From Corythucha ciliata (Eukaryota > Arthropoda > Insecta > Hemiptera > Tingidae): DNA of 64,000 bases. The notes under the pieces were generated by a model. That model had not been told where the DNA came from and did not search any database. It saw only the letters and a list, made by a program, of their open reading frames with translations. The stretch spans positions 45,164,751 to 45,228,750 of the forward strand of contig CM075942.1 of the NCBI GenBank assembly GCA_038030265.1. Reading direction: 5' to 3'. Below are positions 34,265-46,711 of the stretch, one piece after another; the first letter of the stretch is position 1; each line of letters begins with the position of its first letter. The translations under genes and the position numbers were made by a program.

Positions 34265-36932
34265 CGCCGTAAGAAACACAAATCTGGCATTATTTTGTTT
34301 TGAGAAAAAATCATTAATCAGACGTGTTTCCACGTTGTTTTCACTTATAACTTCAAATCAAGTGATTCCAGAATTTTTTAGCTTTAGCTGGCGCAATAAG
34401 ATTGTAAGGCTAACAAAAATTACATTTAAATTATTTAGGCAAATTTTGAGAGATAGAAGGGGCAAATAAACTCGGTTTGTACTATTTTGGCACTTAAACT
34501 GAATTTCCCGAAAATATTTTCAGGGCACTGCAGTATGGTATTCAGTTAGCGTCGGAATAGAAAAAGAAGTTATGTATTTTCTGAAGCCACTGTGGCAGCA
34601 GCCCGTCAGGGTTGTGAATTTTGTTGCACCCTTTATAATGTTGTCCCTCCTCCCCCCTCACCGGTCTTACATATCCCACATATTTTACGATGAGCAAGGA
34701 GCCAGAGTCCTTTCCCTTCACTCCTATCTCAAGTTCATAAAACTTGTTTCCTCCCTCTTGTTTCTTGCTACTTTATTTTTTTTCTTCTTTCTTTCTTTTT
34801 AACCGTATTCTCGCGAAGGGAATAATAAAGACTGCGGTAGGAAACTTCCCTTCGGATACACGATTTCTGAGGGTTTTTATGTTGGTGGAATATGACTGCT
34901 TTGGCATCTGTCCCACGGTGGGAACGCTAAAGTCCCCCTCCCTACCCACCCATTCGGTTTTGTTGCGGAAGAAGAAAGAAGGACGTCTCTTGTAAATAAT
35001 TCTTCCAAAGATAAACAAAACGCTCTTCTAATGTGACAAGGATTGAAATTCCTCACCCTTTTCGCCCCAGGAGCTGTATAACCATCCAACGTTGGTTTCG
35101 TTCGAGTTCATTTTTCTGGGTGGACTTCAAACAGTGTCGTAAAAGTTGCGAGGTTTATTTGAAGGCATGCCTGCTGAACCGACTCGAAAGGTTTAAAAAT
35201 GGAGCCGCAACTGTAAAACCATTCTATTAACTGTCTCTAATAAATTAAGAGCTCATCTGAAATATTCAACTTTACGGCGGTTATGACGTTCGGTTTATGC
35301 ATGGCACCAAGTGCCGCAGATGTTGTTTATCTTGAGCTTGAAATCTTTTTGAGAGCATTGTGCTTCGAATGCTATTTGGAACAAAGAACGGATTATAGCA
35401 ACTTGATATACCACGTAAGGGAACTCGGCAACAAAAAAAAAAGGGTGTGATTTTCTTGACGACTTAAAACCCCAGGTGGAAACGCTTTTAAACAATTGTG
35501 AGTATAGGGAATTTTGATTTAATTATTTCCCTCCCCCTCTTACCAGCCATGTTTGTGAATTAAACAAATCTTGTATATTTGATTATTCTCCCCCCCCCCG
35601 CGCAACGTTTTACAATATTGAATTTATTTCAACCACGTAAAGACTATTATTCATCCATATTTCTCTCTCCCCTTTTGTGTGAAAGCAAAATTAGTTACGG
35701 TGTCTTGAGATGATTTTGAGCCGAAGGGAAAAGCATTTCAAGTGCACCTGATGCCGGAAAAAGGTCGGGGAGCACTCAAGCTCTCCGCCCTTGTTGCTTC
35801 GTCCACGCACAATTTCAGTTTACGAAATTGTATTTGTATTCCTTTCCCTTTTTTACAATACAAGGGGGAGGAGAAGAAGAAAAAAAATCCCCTTCTTGCT
35901 TTAATGTGATTGATAGCTTTTAAGAACTGACCCTTTGCTTGTAGCCGAATAAAGTACAGCATCTGTCTTAAAAATTTGTTTGAGGCTGCAAAAACGCGTC
36001 TCACTCTATCTTTCACCTCCTCCCCCTCGTTCATGTCTTGTAATATTTTTAGACGGGGAAAGAGAATGGAGAAGATTGAGATATCTCACGAACTTTCGTC
36101 ACGGTCAACTTTATACAGTAATTTTTCCTGACAGGGAGGCCGTGGCGAGGCGAGGCGTGGGCGTGCAGAGTAGCTTTTGGACTACAAATGAAGCGGCTTC
36201 ATCATATCTTTGAAATTCGTTAGAAAAAAAAAGTTTCATTCTCTTAGCCTTTTTTTTCTCTCTCTCACTCTCTTTCTCTTTTCCATCTCGTTCTACCTTA
36301 TTATCATCTTTCCTCTCCTCGTTTAATATTCTCAAGACACCTTCCTGCTTCTATTAAGCTGGCCTCTGTAGCATATATCAACTCTACCAGTGTTATTCAA
36401 CGCCACTTAAATTTTATTTATCCGATTTTTTTTTTGTTTACGTCTAAAGGGTGTGGGGGCCCTTGTTTAAACAGGTACATTCTCTCGAGAGTGTACGTGC
36501 GTTATCATCATCTTATCTATTTTTAATCGTAAGATGAAGGATATACGGGTCCTAGGAGATGAAAAATAGGCAATTAAAATTATACTCGTTAATTTTTTTT
36601 GTTTCACCATTACTTTGAAGAAGTGTGGTGGGAGGGTACTAAGTTTAAGTCACGTACATGAAGCTTACACTCGGTTGTGTTCCAACATTTTTTTCTTTGC
36701 TTGTAAAATAGTCCCGGCGTTCAACATTTTTCGGCCCTTGTTCCATGGCCTACCCCCTCCATCCTCACCATATACATTAATTTTATTTGTTTCCCCCTCA
36801 GGCATCAACTGCTTAGGTTATTAGCCCTTATACATTACTATCACAGAAACTAAAAATGAACAAATGGAGAATTCTGTAGGTCGTTTTTCAAGGTGTAAGG
36901 TGTTATCCAAGTGTAGTTCTGAGAACCAAGCA
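34265..36932. other. No recognisable feature
   Basis: AT-rich unique sequence with pyrimidine tracts (near 34,785 and 36,255). No believable exon or element was identified. Confidence 0.3.
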
Positions 36933-37517
36933 AGGGGCCCTTTTACCAAGCGAGCCCCTTTTACACGAGTAAGTTTTTGTATAAAAAGTAAGCACAAAGT
37001 CTAGCGGCGCGAATTGGAAATGTTAAGGTCAAAATTACGTTCAAAATTTTTAACGAAGCCAACTTGGGGGTTTTACACGCCTTGAACTTAATTTTGATCG
37101 AAGAGAGCTGTAACCTGACGTTTCTAACAGCCGGTGTTTAACCTACTGTTTAGTTTAGTTTTGTCTTTTTATGTTGGGCTTTCGCGGGCATGAAATCATG
37201 AATAGAAAAAGTGTAATTCGCAATGTTAGTCGCCCACAATGACAACAAACAAAACGATTTATCCCTCTTGACTCTTGAGAGATATTCTCTCAAGGAAGAG
37301 ATGAGTTCAGTACTAACCCCTCCCGTTTTCTCTAGTGATAATGTGGATATTTGGTTCAAAAAGTTCTCACACGACAGCAGCGCACTTTGATAAAAAATGT
37401 CCAACTAGTTGGAATTTTTTGAACAAAAAATTTACTGAACTTACACGGTTAAGTTTTTTGAACAAGCCCGTTTGTTCAAATTTTTGAACAAAAAACCTAC
37501 CCGTGTAAAAAGGGCTT
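36933..37517. mobile_element. MITE-like element with CCCTTTTTACACG ends
   Basis: The left end has AGCCCCTTTTACACGAGTA followed by AGTTTTTGTATAAAAA (36,952-36,988). The right end is its complement, TTTTTGAACAAAAAACC then TACCCGTGTAAAAAGGGCTT (to 37,517). Extra partial inverted copies lie at both ends (AGGGGCCCTTTTACC at 36,933, and TTACACGGTTAAGTTTTTTG at 37,441). The interior holds an 84-codon minus-strand frame (37,150-37,404) of fairly protein-like composition that I do not recognise. Size of about 585 bp and lack of a transposase suggest a non-autonomous DNA transposon. Confidence 0.6.
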
Positions 37518-37599
37518 CACAACCTAGAAACTGAGTTTTTGGACTGAAATGACGCGTCTCTCCTGATGACCTAAAACAACACAATTTTGGGTACTTGGC

Positions 37600-38420
37600 T
37601 CGTCAAACAACCAATGTCGAGGGGGTTGCGAGTCTCTTGATAAACATTTTCACGAGTTTGGCTCTAAAAATGGCTAAAATTGAGAAAATGAAATAATTTG
37701 CTATTCCATTAGCAATTTTACAGCTGAAATTAAGAAAAATTGCTAATGTGTAACCAGTCCCCTTTAAAAAATTGAGAATAGAGAGATTTTGCAACCCGTC
37801 CCGTAAACGCTAAATTTAATTTTTGTGTACGCGTTGCTAGGGTAGTAAACATTTCGTTGGTTGAAGTGTGAATAGCGTTAGCGGAGCTGTTTGCAAAATA
37901 TCTCTAATAATCGTCAATTCGCGGCTAAAATTGAGAAAAAGCGCGAAATTTGATATTTTGAAACCAACTTTACGACTAATGTTGATGAGAGTGATTCGCA
38001 CGGCTTCTGGAGGCAACTTCGCAGCTAAAACGGTGAAAACCCGTATATTCATTCTCGGCTATTAGGAACATTGCGTTTTCAAGAAGCCAATTTTATGACG
38101 TTTGGATTAACGATGGAAAATTTGGAAAAATGAAAGATCCAATGTCACAAGATTCCTGTATTGAAAAAACCAAATCCGTGAGTTATATGTGCCAAATGGG
38201 TATTTCGGATTAGCCAATCCTGGTGAACCTGATTTTAGAAATAAGTTCGCCTAAGGAATTCTGTTTTTAACAAGTCAAATTTGATTTTGGAACGGCAAGA
38301 GAAAATCCATAAAATTGGGTTTTCTGTCAGCCAACTCCGTGAATTTTGGTTTTAATGAAACCTTATAATCTGCGAAAATATACCAAATCTCGTTTTAGGT
38401 TCTTTCCTAGATTTTAGCCG
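37600..38420. repeat. Type C array followed by type A array
   Basis: 37,660-38,045 has units of the C kind (GCGGCTAAAATTGAGAAA, GCAATTTTACAGCTGAAATT, CGCAGCTAAAACGGTGAA). From about 38,060 to 38,420 there are type A units, mostly minus polarity (AGAAGCCAATTTTATGACG), becoming mixed at the end. The C-then-A order agrees with the inverted order at 60.0-61.1 kb. A MITE (37,780-37,906) interrupts the C part. Confidence 0.55.
37780..37906 (+). mobile_element. MITE family with TAGAGAGATTTTGCAA ends, copy 2 (complete)
   Basis: Ends TAGAGAGATTTTGCAA and TTGCAAAATATCTCTA are near-perfect inverted repeats bracketing 127 bp. The interior matches the reverse complement of 16,647-16,775. Inserted within a type C array. 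Confidence 0.8.
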
Positions 38421-41100
38421 CAAAATAGCCATTAGATTTATCCCAAGGTGTGGTTTACATCTCAGTCAGGCAATTCCGTGTCCGAGGGCGGAACGTTGAA
38501 TGGGACCACACTTCGGAGGATGCTACCACTACCCCACCAACAAACGTCTACATCTTTGATCCCCTCCCCCCAGTGATTGCTGCCTAACTATTTTTAGTTT
38601 TTCGGCTTAAAAGTCTTAAGGGACAGGACCCTCTTCCTCGCCCCTGCTATACATATACTAGTAATAATGCATGTTTACGTCATGAGGTGTTTCTAGGGTT
38701 ATCATGAATTGTATTATAACTCAACCCAAGTACGCAAAAAAGGGACCCACAGTGTTAGGGGTATATAATACATATAATGGTCAAGCTCGGCAATAAATCA
38801 TTGTAGGAAAAACCTTGTAATTCGTACTGTAAGCATTCCGCAGAAGGATAAGAGCCGGAATTTGAGACAGGTGAAGTAATAATTCAAAATGTACCGACTA
38901 TGTGGAGAAAGAGAAAGAACGAGAGAGACGAAAACCCTCTAAGCGGTGAAGCTAAGGGGACAAGAAAAAGAAATATCGCGGCATTGGCAGTTATAGGTTT
39001 TCCTCTCTTTTAATAAAAGAGGATGATATATTGAAGACACGAAGAGAAGGGAGGCGGAAAAAGTAATTTTTTTGTCGAGTTTATTCGCAATTTATTCCAA
39101 AACTTGCTAAATAGCTTAACGAGACAGCCTAACCGCAACACCAAAACACAATACTGCCCGATTTAAACTAATACCGCGCCACTCTCCTTCTCCTTCTCCT
39201 CACCTCTAACCCTTCCACTAAAGTCTCCAGGGAAGTTGGACCGAGCATGCTGTAGGAAAGGGGCCTTTTGCATGAAAACCCCTTTTCCTTTACAATAATT
39301 GCCCAAACAGGACTTTGTCGCCCTCTACCCCCCTTTTCACAAATGCTCCTTCGTTGTAGTTGTGTTTATGTGACAGTCATTGCTATTAGCCTAATGGATG
39401 ATTCCTCCTCTAATATTAATGGAGTGTCTCCGAAAAGGGCGTTTGGCGGTGATAATAGTGGAGGAGGGGAAGAAGAACCATAACCAGAAATTATTGTTAT
39501 TTTTATGCGTTGATAAGAAGTAATTACACACCAAGGCAGGAAGTGATTTATCCCCCCTGAAAGCTTGTCGTCTTTTGTAGCATCTTCCCTCCCTTGTGGG
39601 ATAATTTAAAAATATGAAAAGTTTTGTGAATGTTTGAAATATCCAACACGTCCTGTCGACTTGATGGGCCACTAAACTAAAGTGAGGAGGATTAGGCTTA
39701 TGATAGGGCTTCGCAGAAAAGTGGCTTTGATTCACATGGCATGAGGGCCAACAAAGAGGGTTTTGTCTTCTATTCAACCTGCATCTCTTCACCACCGCCT
39801 CTTTGACGCACAGCAAACCAAAAATCAAGTTTTTCATTATTTTTCCCCATTTGTTTTTTATTCCCGTTCAAACATGACTGACAAATGAATTTTAAAGGGG
39901 GAAAAATGAAGTATGGACGTATCCAATCAAAGAAAAATGATTACGGAAGCTCTATTTTAATTTGTTACCTTTAACTTTCAAAAAGCTTAGCTTAAGCGCA
40001 CAGCTTTGTTAATATTAAGAAGGAGGGGAAGGGCGAGAACAAAAATCATTATATTTCAATCAATTTTTAAGCCATAGCTCCCTCCCCCCTCCACTGCCAA
40101 CGGTTTTAAACCACCACGACCCAAGCCGTCCCTCTTCATCCAGTAAAATGAAGCCAGTCAATATGGACCCCGCTTGAATGTTTGATTGATAGTTCGACGA
40201 TAAAAACCGAAGTGAAAAAACCCCCGTGATGCCCTTCGACAAGCCCTACTGTGTTGCGTCAATTAATCATTCCCCCTGCCCTTCCGTCATCGTCAAAATT
40301 ACAATATTCCCTTAGTTGTGTCGACTTTGCGGGGAAGTGGGTAGTGGGACGAGCATAAAGTAGAGATACCCTTGCATGGGAACGCTGGGTGAGGGGGGGG
40401 GGTAGATGCTTCTCTCAGGATTCGTAAGTGGTTTTGAGACGATGTATATGGAAATTGGGTTGAGCTCGCGCTCCCCGCGCTATCCATGCTTGCGTGTGGG
40501 AGAGAGAAAATGAGAGCAGCCTCCTAACGATGGTATTATGTTTTGGTTTTGTTTACAGTCATCTTTTTTTTGTTACTTACTGGTGCGTTTAAAGACGTAT
40601 AAGATGATCTGATCATCACATTCTTCTGCTTTAAGGCTGAATTAAGGACATATTACCACGTGATTGTATGGACAGCATGGATCATAATTTACATTTTTAA
40701 CGGCCGCCGCTGAAAAAGATGTTGCGTATTGCCTAGACAGGCTAAGATTTAAATTTAAAATAAAATTTATAACAAGCTTATAACATGATCTTTGTTAAGA
40801 TATTCAAAATCCCAGGTGTGAAAAACCGATGCCACAAGGTAATAACTTCTTCACTGAAGATCAATTTACACATTGGCAGCGTGATGACAAAGAAAGACGT
40901 AAAATATAATTTTTATTGAGAAAAGACACGTCTCGCGGTGTTATTGCCTTCGTTCGTAAACGGTTCGGGCATAATAAGTTGAGCCCGAAGGGTTTAGCCG
41001 CATTAACACGACTCACATAAAAAAAAAGTCTAGTGGAAATTGGAGCCAAATACTCCAAGTGTTTGAGAAAGAGCCATAGTCCAGTCAATGAATTGCTCAA
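38421..41100. other. No recognisable feature
   Basis: Unique sequence. A minus-strand frame of 148 residues (39,391-39,837) is the longest here, but it lacks domains and reads like chance translation. Confidence 0.3.
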
Positions 41101-41104
41101 AAGG

Positions 41105-41225
41105 GAGTGTGGCTACGGTGAGCGGTATGGTAACGATTCCTTCGGAAACTTGATTAGGGTGATTAGAAAGTGAACATATTGAAAGTCCTCTCGCCTGAGG
41201 GGTTGGCAACAGGTGGAGGGGGGTC
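41105..41225 (+). repeat. Dispersed repeat E, copy 1
   Basis: Matches 46,617-46,715 in the same orientation: CGGTGAGCGGTAT, TTCCTTCGGAAACTTG, GTTAGAAAGTGAACATAT-like and AAAGTCCTCTCGCCT. Homology stops at the G-rich run after CTCTCGCCTGAGGGG. Class unknown. Confidence 0.7.
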
Positions 41226-43094
41226 CAAGAAGTTCCCATTTTCAGGGTTTTCGCCTCTATCTCGAGAACATTGGCCTTACCGGAAACTTCACTATAATAT
41301 TTAAATAAAGAAGACAAAATTCTCTACAACGTTGATCTTATACGTTTTATAGAAATTCCAAATCGTTTCGGTGATCCTCCGGAAAAGTGGCAATTTAAAA
41401 AAAAAATTTACCTAATGTTTTTTGTTGTACACTTTTTTAGTGCATTTCATTAAAAAAATGCACTATTGGTCTCGCCCTGATGGTCGCACATATGGGTTGT
41501 GATACTTTTTTTTCACGTTTCAGAACCCCTAGAACACGAATCCGAGGTCTGTTCGATTTGCTATATATATACACATATATAAAGATATATACATATATGA
41601 CAGGTTTGGCAAATTTCGTAAAAAATTGCCTGATTAGTCAGGATCAGAATACCAAACTCAGATTATCGCACCCCTTTGTAATACTATTTCAAAGAATTGA
41701 GCACATTCCGCACGAAAAGAGCTTTTTTTGGTGTTCTTTGCAATAGGCCTTTGCGAATAAATGAAGGTGGAAAAATTGATTTAAGCACACTGCTTCTCAT
41801 TGAAAATGAAAATAAAACGGAGTTTGATGACTTCTGTCAAAATGAATTCCGTTATACTTACTGAGAGCCTTCCTCTACACCCGCCTTTTAAAAAAATATA
41901 TAAATATACATATAAAGCACTGCTTTCCAGGAGTAACATTCAAGGAAAATGGTTAATTATTTCGCCGATAAAGGGTTGTTGGGAAAGTCAGCCTCCCTCA
42001 AAAGTGTGGGATAGAGCGAAAGGGTGTTAATTTTACCAGGATAATCCTGCTGTAGAGTGGACTTTACCCTAAATCTAAATAGAACCTTTTATGAAGACGC
42101 GATTGATCTTCGCCGATAAGTACTTTTTACCAAGAAGCACCGCTTTTTCCGCAACCCAAGGTGGATGAAGGTATATACCTGCTTTGTGAAAGTCAGTGGA
42201 TTGCTTATTTTCTGAAAACCGTCTGGTCTGGCATTCTAAACTAACATTTTCATCAACGTTTGTAATGAACGATGTGTTGGATTCGTGAACCTAGGTGCAA
42301 ATTCAAATCCGACATTTTCGAATTGTGTGCTGAAGACAGTTAAATTATACACAACTGTTTGCATTGAAACCGCAGTCTTATACCGAATTTAATATAGCGT
42401 GTATCTGCGGCTTTGAGATGGAATTCTCCTTCCATCAATGTATGCTGTTAGTGAGGGGAAATCTTATGCATCTATAACTGCCGAATTAAGTTGCAATCCC
42501 ACTTGCAATAGTTCTAATGGGCGATTAGAACCGCGCGAATGTAATCTCTCGGCTTAGCGGCGCCATTGTTTGCATCATCATACCGTATAGCCACAATGAA
42601 CATCTGATTTCCCACTGATTAAAACGCTGCAAACTTTACACATTGGTTTATTTCCCCCCCTATGATCTCAAAACCCGTGAAAATCTCCATTTTGGACCCG
42701 CTTTTGGCCCATAAAACCCCAGGGAGTTATTTGATCAAACTGATCAGATGTTAGGACCAACTAGATCCCAAATGGAGTCTATGTGCGAAAGAACGAGTTT
42801 CTTCGAGCAATCCTAGGGCAAGATATGGCCCGGACGGCGGACGGACATTGCAGAAATCGAATCTAGACGTGTTAAAACGTACGCAGAAAAAGTTTGAGAG
42901 TCAGTTGTAAAAAAAATGTCTGACCGAAAATATAGATGTATTATTCAGAATGAATAATTAACCAATACCACTATTCAAGGCCTGTACGTGTCTGCTGTGA
43001 AAGGAAATGAATTGCGAAATGTAGGATTTTCAGAAATAATTACTTCTTTGTTTGATTTATCAATTATTTGACTAATTTGATATGGATGCTCAAG
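41226..43094. other. Unique sequence, one AT dinucleotide tract
   Basis: An AT/AC-rich microsatellite-like stretch lies at about 41,560-41,600. The remainder shows no gene or repeat that I recognise. Confidence 0.3.
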
Positions 43095-43340
43095 ACATTT
43101 GTCCGAAGGGGTCTACGGACATTCTTGTGGCCCACCAATTTGTCCGATACACTACGGACAATTTGGTGGCTTCACCCAGCAATATGTCCGAAGTGTTTCG
43201 GACAAATTGGTGGGTGAGGGAATTTTTCTCATCCACCAATAATATGACCGCCCACCAATTTGTCCGATGCACAACGGACATATTGGTGGGTGCGGGAATT
43301 CCTTCCATTACCGCACCCACCAATTTGTCCGCCCACCAAT
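43095..43340. repeat. Cluster of GTCCG/CGGAC hairpins
   Basis: At least three strong palindromes follow each other: 43,132-43,169 (CCACCAATTTGTCCG, short loop, complement), 43,173-43,216 (CACCCAGCAATATGTCCG with complement) and 43,252-43,289. A shorter one (GTCCG...CGGAC) lies at 43,101-43,120, and a TGGGTGCGG/CCGCACCCA pair at 43,286-43,320 links the last two. All share the word CACCAATTTGTCCG in alternating orientation. Both strands are open over about 100 codons only because of this symmetry. Confidence 0.8.
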
Positions 43341-44835
43341 TGGCGAATGAAACTATCACTAGCTGTGCTAGTGTTCTTGCGGTTGTGTAAGCGGTATTTG
43401 TTATTAATTTGAGAGTTAGTTTCACTGACATTGCTGATAGTGTAAGAAGTATTGATAACTCAGTTTGTATTGTTGTTTGATCTTGAAGAGCTCGTAAATA
43501 ACTTCACATATCACTTAATCTGGCTGGGTTTTTAAGATTCTTTAGTGAGTAAATACATCAAACGTGTTCACATTAAAAATTCAGAAATGAAGGTTCTTGA
43601 AATGTAGGTACCTAATCCACCTCCTGAATCGAAAAGAATTCGTGGGCACTGGGCTATAGCTAGCAAAATTATTATAATTTCGTTGTTAGTGCTACCACCC
43701 AGTTCATTTATACTTACGGTGGTTGAGAGCTCACAAAATAGCTATTTTTCAGTTGACCGGGTGTTAAGTTATTTCATTATCAGTGGCTCCTTCCATCTCA
43801 AGACCTTACTACTTCTGAAGTTGTTCATTCTGGAGGCGTCTTTTTACTGTTAATTTTGAATACAGATTCATCACTATCAAAATCTCGGAATGTCACAGAT
43901 GGAAGAAAAGGCTACAATGCTAACCAAATCAACATGGCATTAGACGGGACGAAGAGGACCCAAAGGAGATATTTGCGCTTTGACTGCAGTCGTCCGCGCT
44001 TGAATACTCCTAATAAATGCTCTTAAATGGTTATTTTCGGCATTCTAAACTATACCCACATGTATCTGTACGGGGAATAACAATAACCATGACAGATACA
44101 AGTTATGGATCACACCAATACCGACACTGATATTGAAGGGTATAGTCGAGACGAGGTGCTCGACAAAACGACGAAATTTTATTAATTAATAAAAAGCATA
44201 AAAATAAGCACGAAAGTATACAATATAGTAAGTAAGCGCCTCGAACCTTGAATGGAATAGAACAAGGCACGATATGAGAGATAGGTAAACAAATCATCCT
44301 CCTCTGTCGTTATTATTGGTGATCCAGCTGAAATGAACGAGTGAGAGGACCCGCATTGCGAGGAACTTCGGTAGTCAAAAAGTGGGAAGAAGAAAGGGCG
44401 AAACAAAAAAGAAGGCGCTGAGACCGGGAGTTTTTGGGCCTACACCCGAGCTCGGGAAAAGTCGTCTCGTCGGCGGCAACGCTAGCAAAGGATAAAACCG
44501 TGAGGAAGAAGGGACGTTTCAGGGGGCAACATGAGAAAACGAGCGAGCACCGGCCTTTCTCTGTTGTGCCCCGACGCCAGCCGTTCGCTGTGGCTCCGTT
44601 GACTCTGTCGGACTCGCCCCTCGCGTCCGCGTACGCTCGCGTGAAGTGCATTTCCATCATATTCTTGAGTAACCAGTGACCCCCTTATTAACAACTCGCA
44701 CTAATGTAATACCTAGCCCTATTAGTCGACCTTAGCGTAATTAGTAAATGTACACTCTTTTCCACGAGTTGTAATGGCAAATAAAGAATGAAAAAGACGT
44801 GAATATAATCCAAAATTTAACATACCGCTTACACT
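43341..44835. other. Unique sequence with a CpG-dense stretch
   Basis: From about 44,430 to 44,650 the sequence is GC-rich with more than 20 CpG dinucleotides, unlike the flanks. Open frames exist on both strands there without domains. It could be a promoter or first-exon region of an unseen gene. The remainder (43,341-44,430) shows nothing. Confidence 0.35.
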
Positions 44836-44905
44836 ATCGGTATCACTAGTTTCTCTATGACCGGCAGACAGCGTCTTCCTTAGCTACAATCGCCAATATG
44901 ACAGC
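44836..44905 (-). repeat. Dispersed repeat D, fragment
   Basis: The reverse complement carries ATTGGCGATTGTAGCTAAGG and a TAGAGAAAC block, matching the start of repeat D at 1,408-1,480 and at 46,550-46,612. Only about 70 bp are recognisable. Confidence 0.5.
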
Positions 44906-46099
44906 GACTCAAAAATAACCCCTAGTGGGCGTGGCCAGAAAATAAAAATACCCCATCATATGAAATTCAGCCCGATTCTCGCTTTTAAAAAAGAGAAAAA
45001 AAATCTAAAATTTAGAAGCAACAATACGATGGGGAAGCGAGGTTCGATTTTTCAAAGGTTATTCGACTCATAACAAATAAGAAGGTTAGAACCAACCTCA
45101 CCCCCTTTCAATGTTTAGAAGAAGTAAGGAGGAGTCTAGTCTCCAACTTCTGCCGGATCGTTTAGACGTTTTTTGTGTTGGTTAAAGTGAATAGTCCCTC
45201 GCCTTTTTATCTATTTATATTTTCGGAGATTAGAAAAATGGCTCGTGAACTTGGTGCCCGGGGAAGTAAAGGCTCACAAAGAAGAAGCCAGCTTAAAAAA
45301 AAAAAACCATGTTGATATTGTTCTACGATGATCGTTGTAGATTGCAGTCATCGCAGAAAAACTATAGCGGCTGAATCGAATACGAATATGTCAAAGAAGA
45401 AAGGGCAGTCGTTTCTGGTACACCGAGCACTGAAATCCACCAAAAACTTTAAGAAAACACACACAGTGTAGTGAGCTCAAAGGCCAGAAAATAAGTTTTC
45501 ATGGGTGATGGTGACACTCACAGTTTCACAAGTGCTGTACACCGCACCGTACCCTGTGTCTCGAGTTTGCATGTCACCCGCAAGTCATCAATTTCGACTA
45601 ATCCCAGAAGAAATCAAACCAGACATTCGTGTGCTTTTGACGGTGGTCTCTGGAGGGTGTAAATGTGTCGAACACGTCTCTTATGACTTCAAAGGCATAA
45701 TTTATTATAATCAACTCATAAATAAACGATTTAATTTGAGCTGCGTCGGAGTGAAAAGACATTTTGGTTATCTAGAATTCTAGAAAGAGGCAAGGAAAAT
45801 AACGTTCATCTGGAGCCGGACGGATTCAAAAAATCAACTAGCCCCTGTCGTTTGCGAATTAGGTCTTCCCGACACTAATTATTACGTAGAGAAACTTAAA
45901 AAATATGTGAAAAACACTGAACTGCCTTAAAACGTGGGATTTGTATCAATAATATCAAACTGTCCTAGGGGTTGATGATAAGGCGATAAGGTTTATTATG
46001 AGTCGAAACTTCCCCGACGCATTACAATAGCAACCGCTACCATGCCAAACGGTTGCTATGATGACTGCTATCATGGCAACCGTTGCTGTAGTATCGATT
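44906..46099. other. No recognisable feature except CAACCGTTGC repetition
   Basis: 45,990-46,099 contains several copies of a GGTTGCTATSATG/CAACCGTTGC-like word in both orientations, next to repeat D. The rest is unique AT-rich sequence. The frame at 45,505-45,783 has no domain. Confidence 0.3.
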
Positions 46100-46612
46100 A
46101 TCATGACAACGGTTACGACGAGAAACGCAACCGAAGACACAGCAGTTTTCTCTGGATTCACCATTGAGAAATATCCCACGAGCGCCTTATCATTTTTTTA
46201 TTGGTACTCGCCAGCTCACCGTTTCGTTTTAGTGCTCAGAGAACGGCACGGGTTCAGCAAAATGGTCGAAATCGTTTTTGAATCGGTGTTTTCGAGATTT
46301 CTTGCTCCAACAAATAGCCGACAGTGAAAGTTTCTGTCCGGGTGTACTGCGCACCCGCATAACCGTCTTGTTTTCTTGATTCGGTGGTGCCAAAGGTACA
46401 ATATCGAGGCCCCCTCGTCACCGTCGGATTGTTTAGCGTAGTTCACAGTAAAAAAGTGTCACTGACCAACATTTTTGGTACGTGAACTTCCTCATTGTAG
46501 AAAACCTTTGTTGTAGTTTGTTGTCAAACGACAACAACAAATCACATGGAGTACTGGACTCAATGTTTCTCTGACACGCCGCCAGATATCGTATCCCTTA
46601 GCTACAATCACC
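46100..46612 (-). repeat. Dispersed repeat D, copy 2
   Basis: Inverted counterpart of 1,408-2,075 without the 135-bp extra block of that copy. It contains about 45 bases absent from copy 1 near 46,240 (a GAACCCGTGCCGTTCTCTGA region). It is followed at once by repeats E and F. Confidence 0.7.
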
Positions 46613-46616
46613 AATA

Positions 46617-46711
46617 GCTCCGGTGAGCGGTATCGGAACATATTCCTTCGGAAACTTGTTAAGGGTGGTTAGAAAGTGAACATATCAAAAGTCCTCTCGC
46701 CTAGGGGGCTG
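46617..46711 (+). repeat. Dispersed repeat E, copy 2
   Basis: Same orientation as 41,105-41,225. It is sandwiched between repeats D and F, with no gap larger than a few bases, suggesting that D, E and F may be parts of one longer element here. Confidence 0.65.

Noticed and set aside
39391..39837. 148-residue minus-strand open frame
   Set aside because: No domain, no splice context, irregular composition. Expected by chance in 64 kb.
43082..43431. Open frames of about 100 residues on both strands
   Set aside because: They result from the alternating GTCCG hairpins, with the same repeated words translated on both strands.
45955..46179. Threonine/alanine/valine-rich small protein
   Set aside because: It comes from repeated CAACCGTTGC-like DNA words on both strands next to repeat D.
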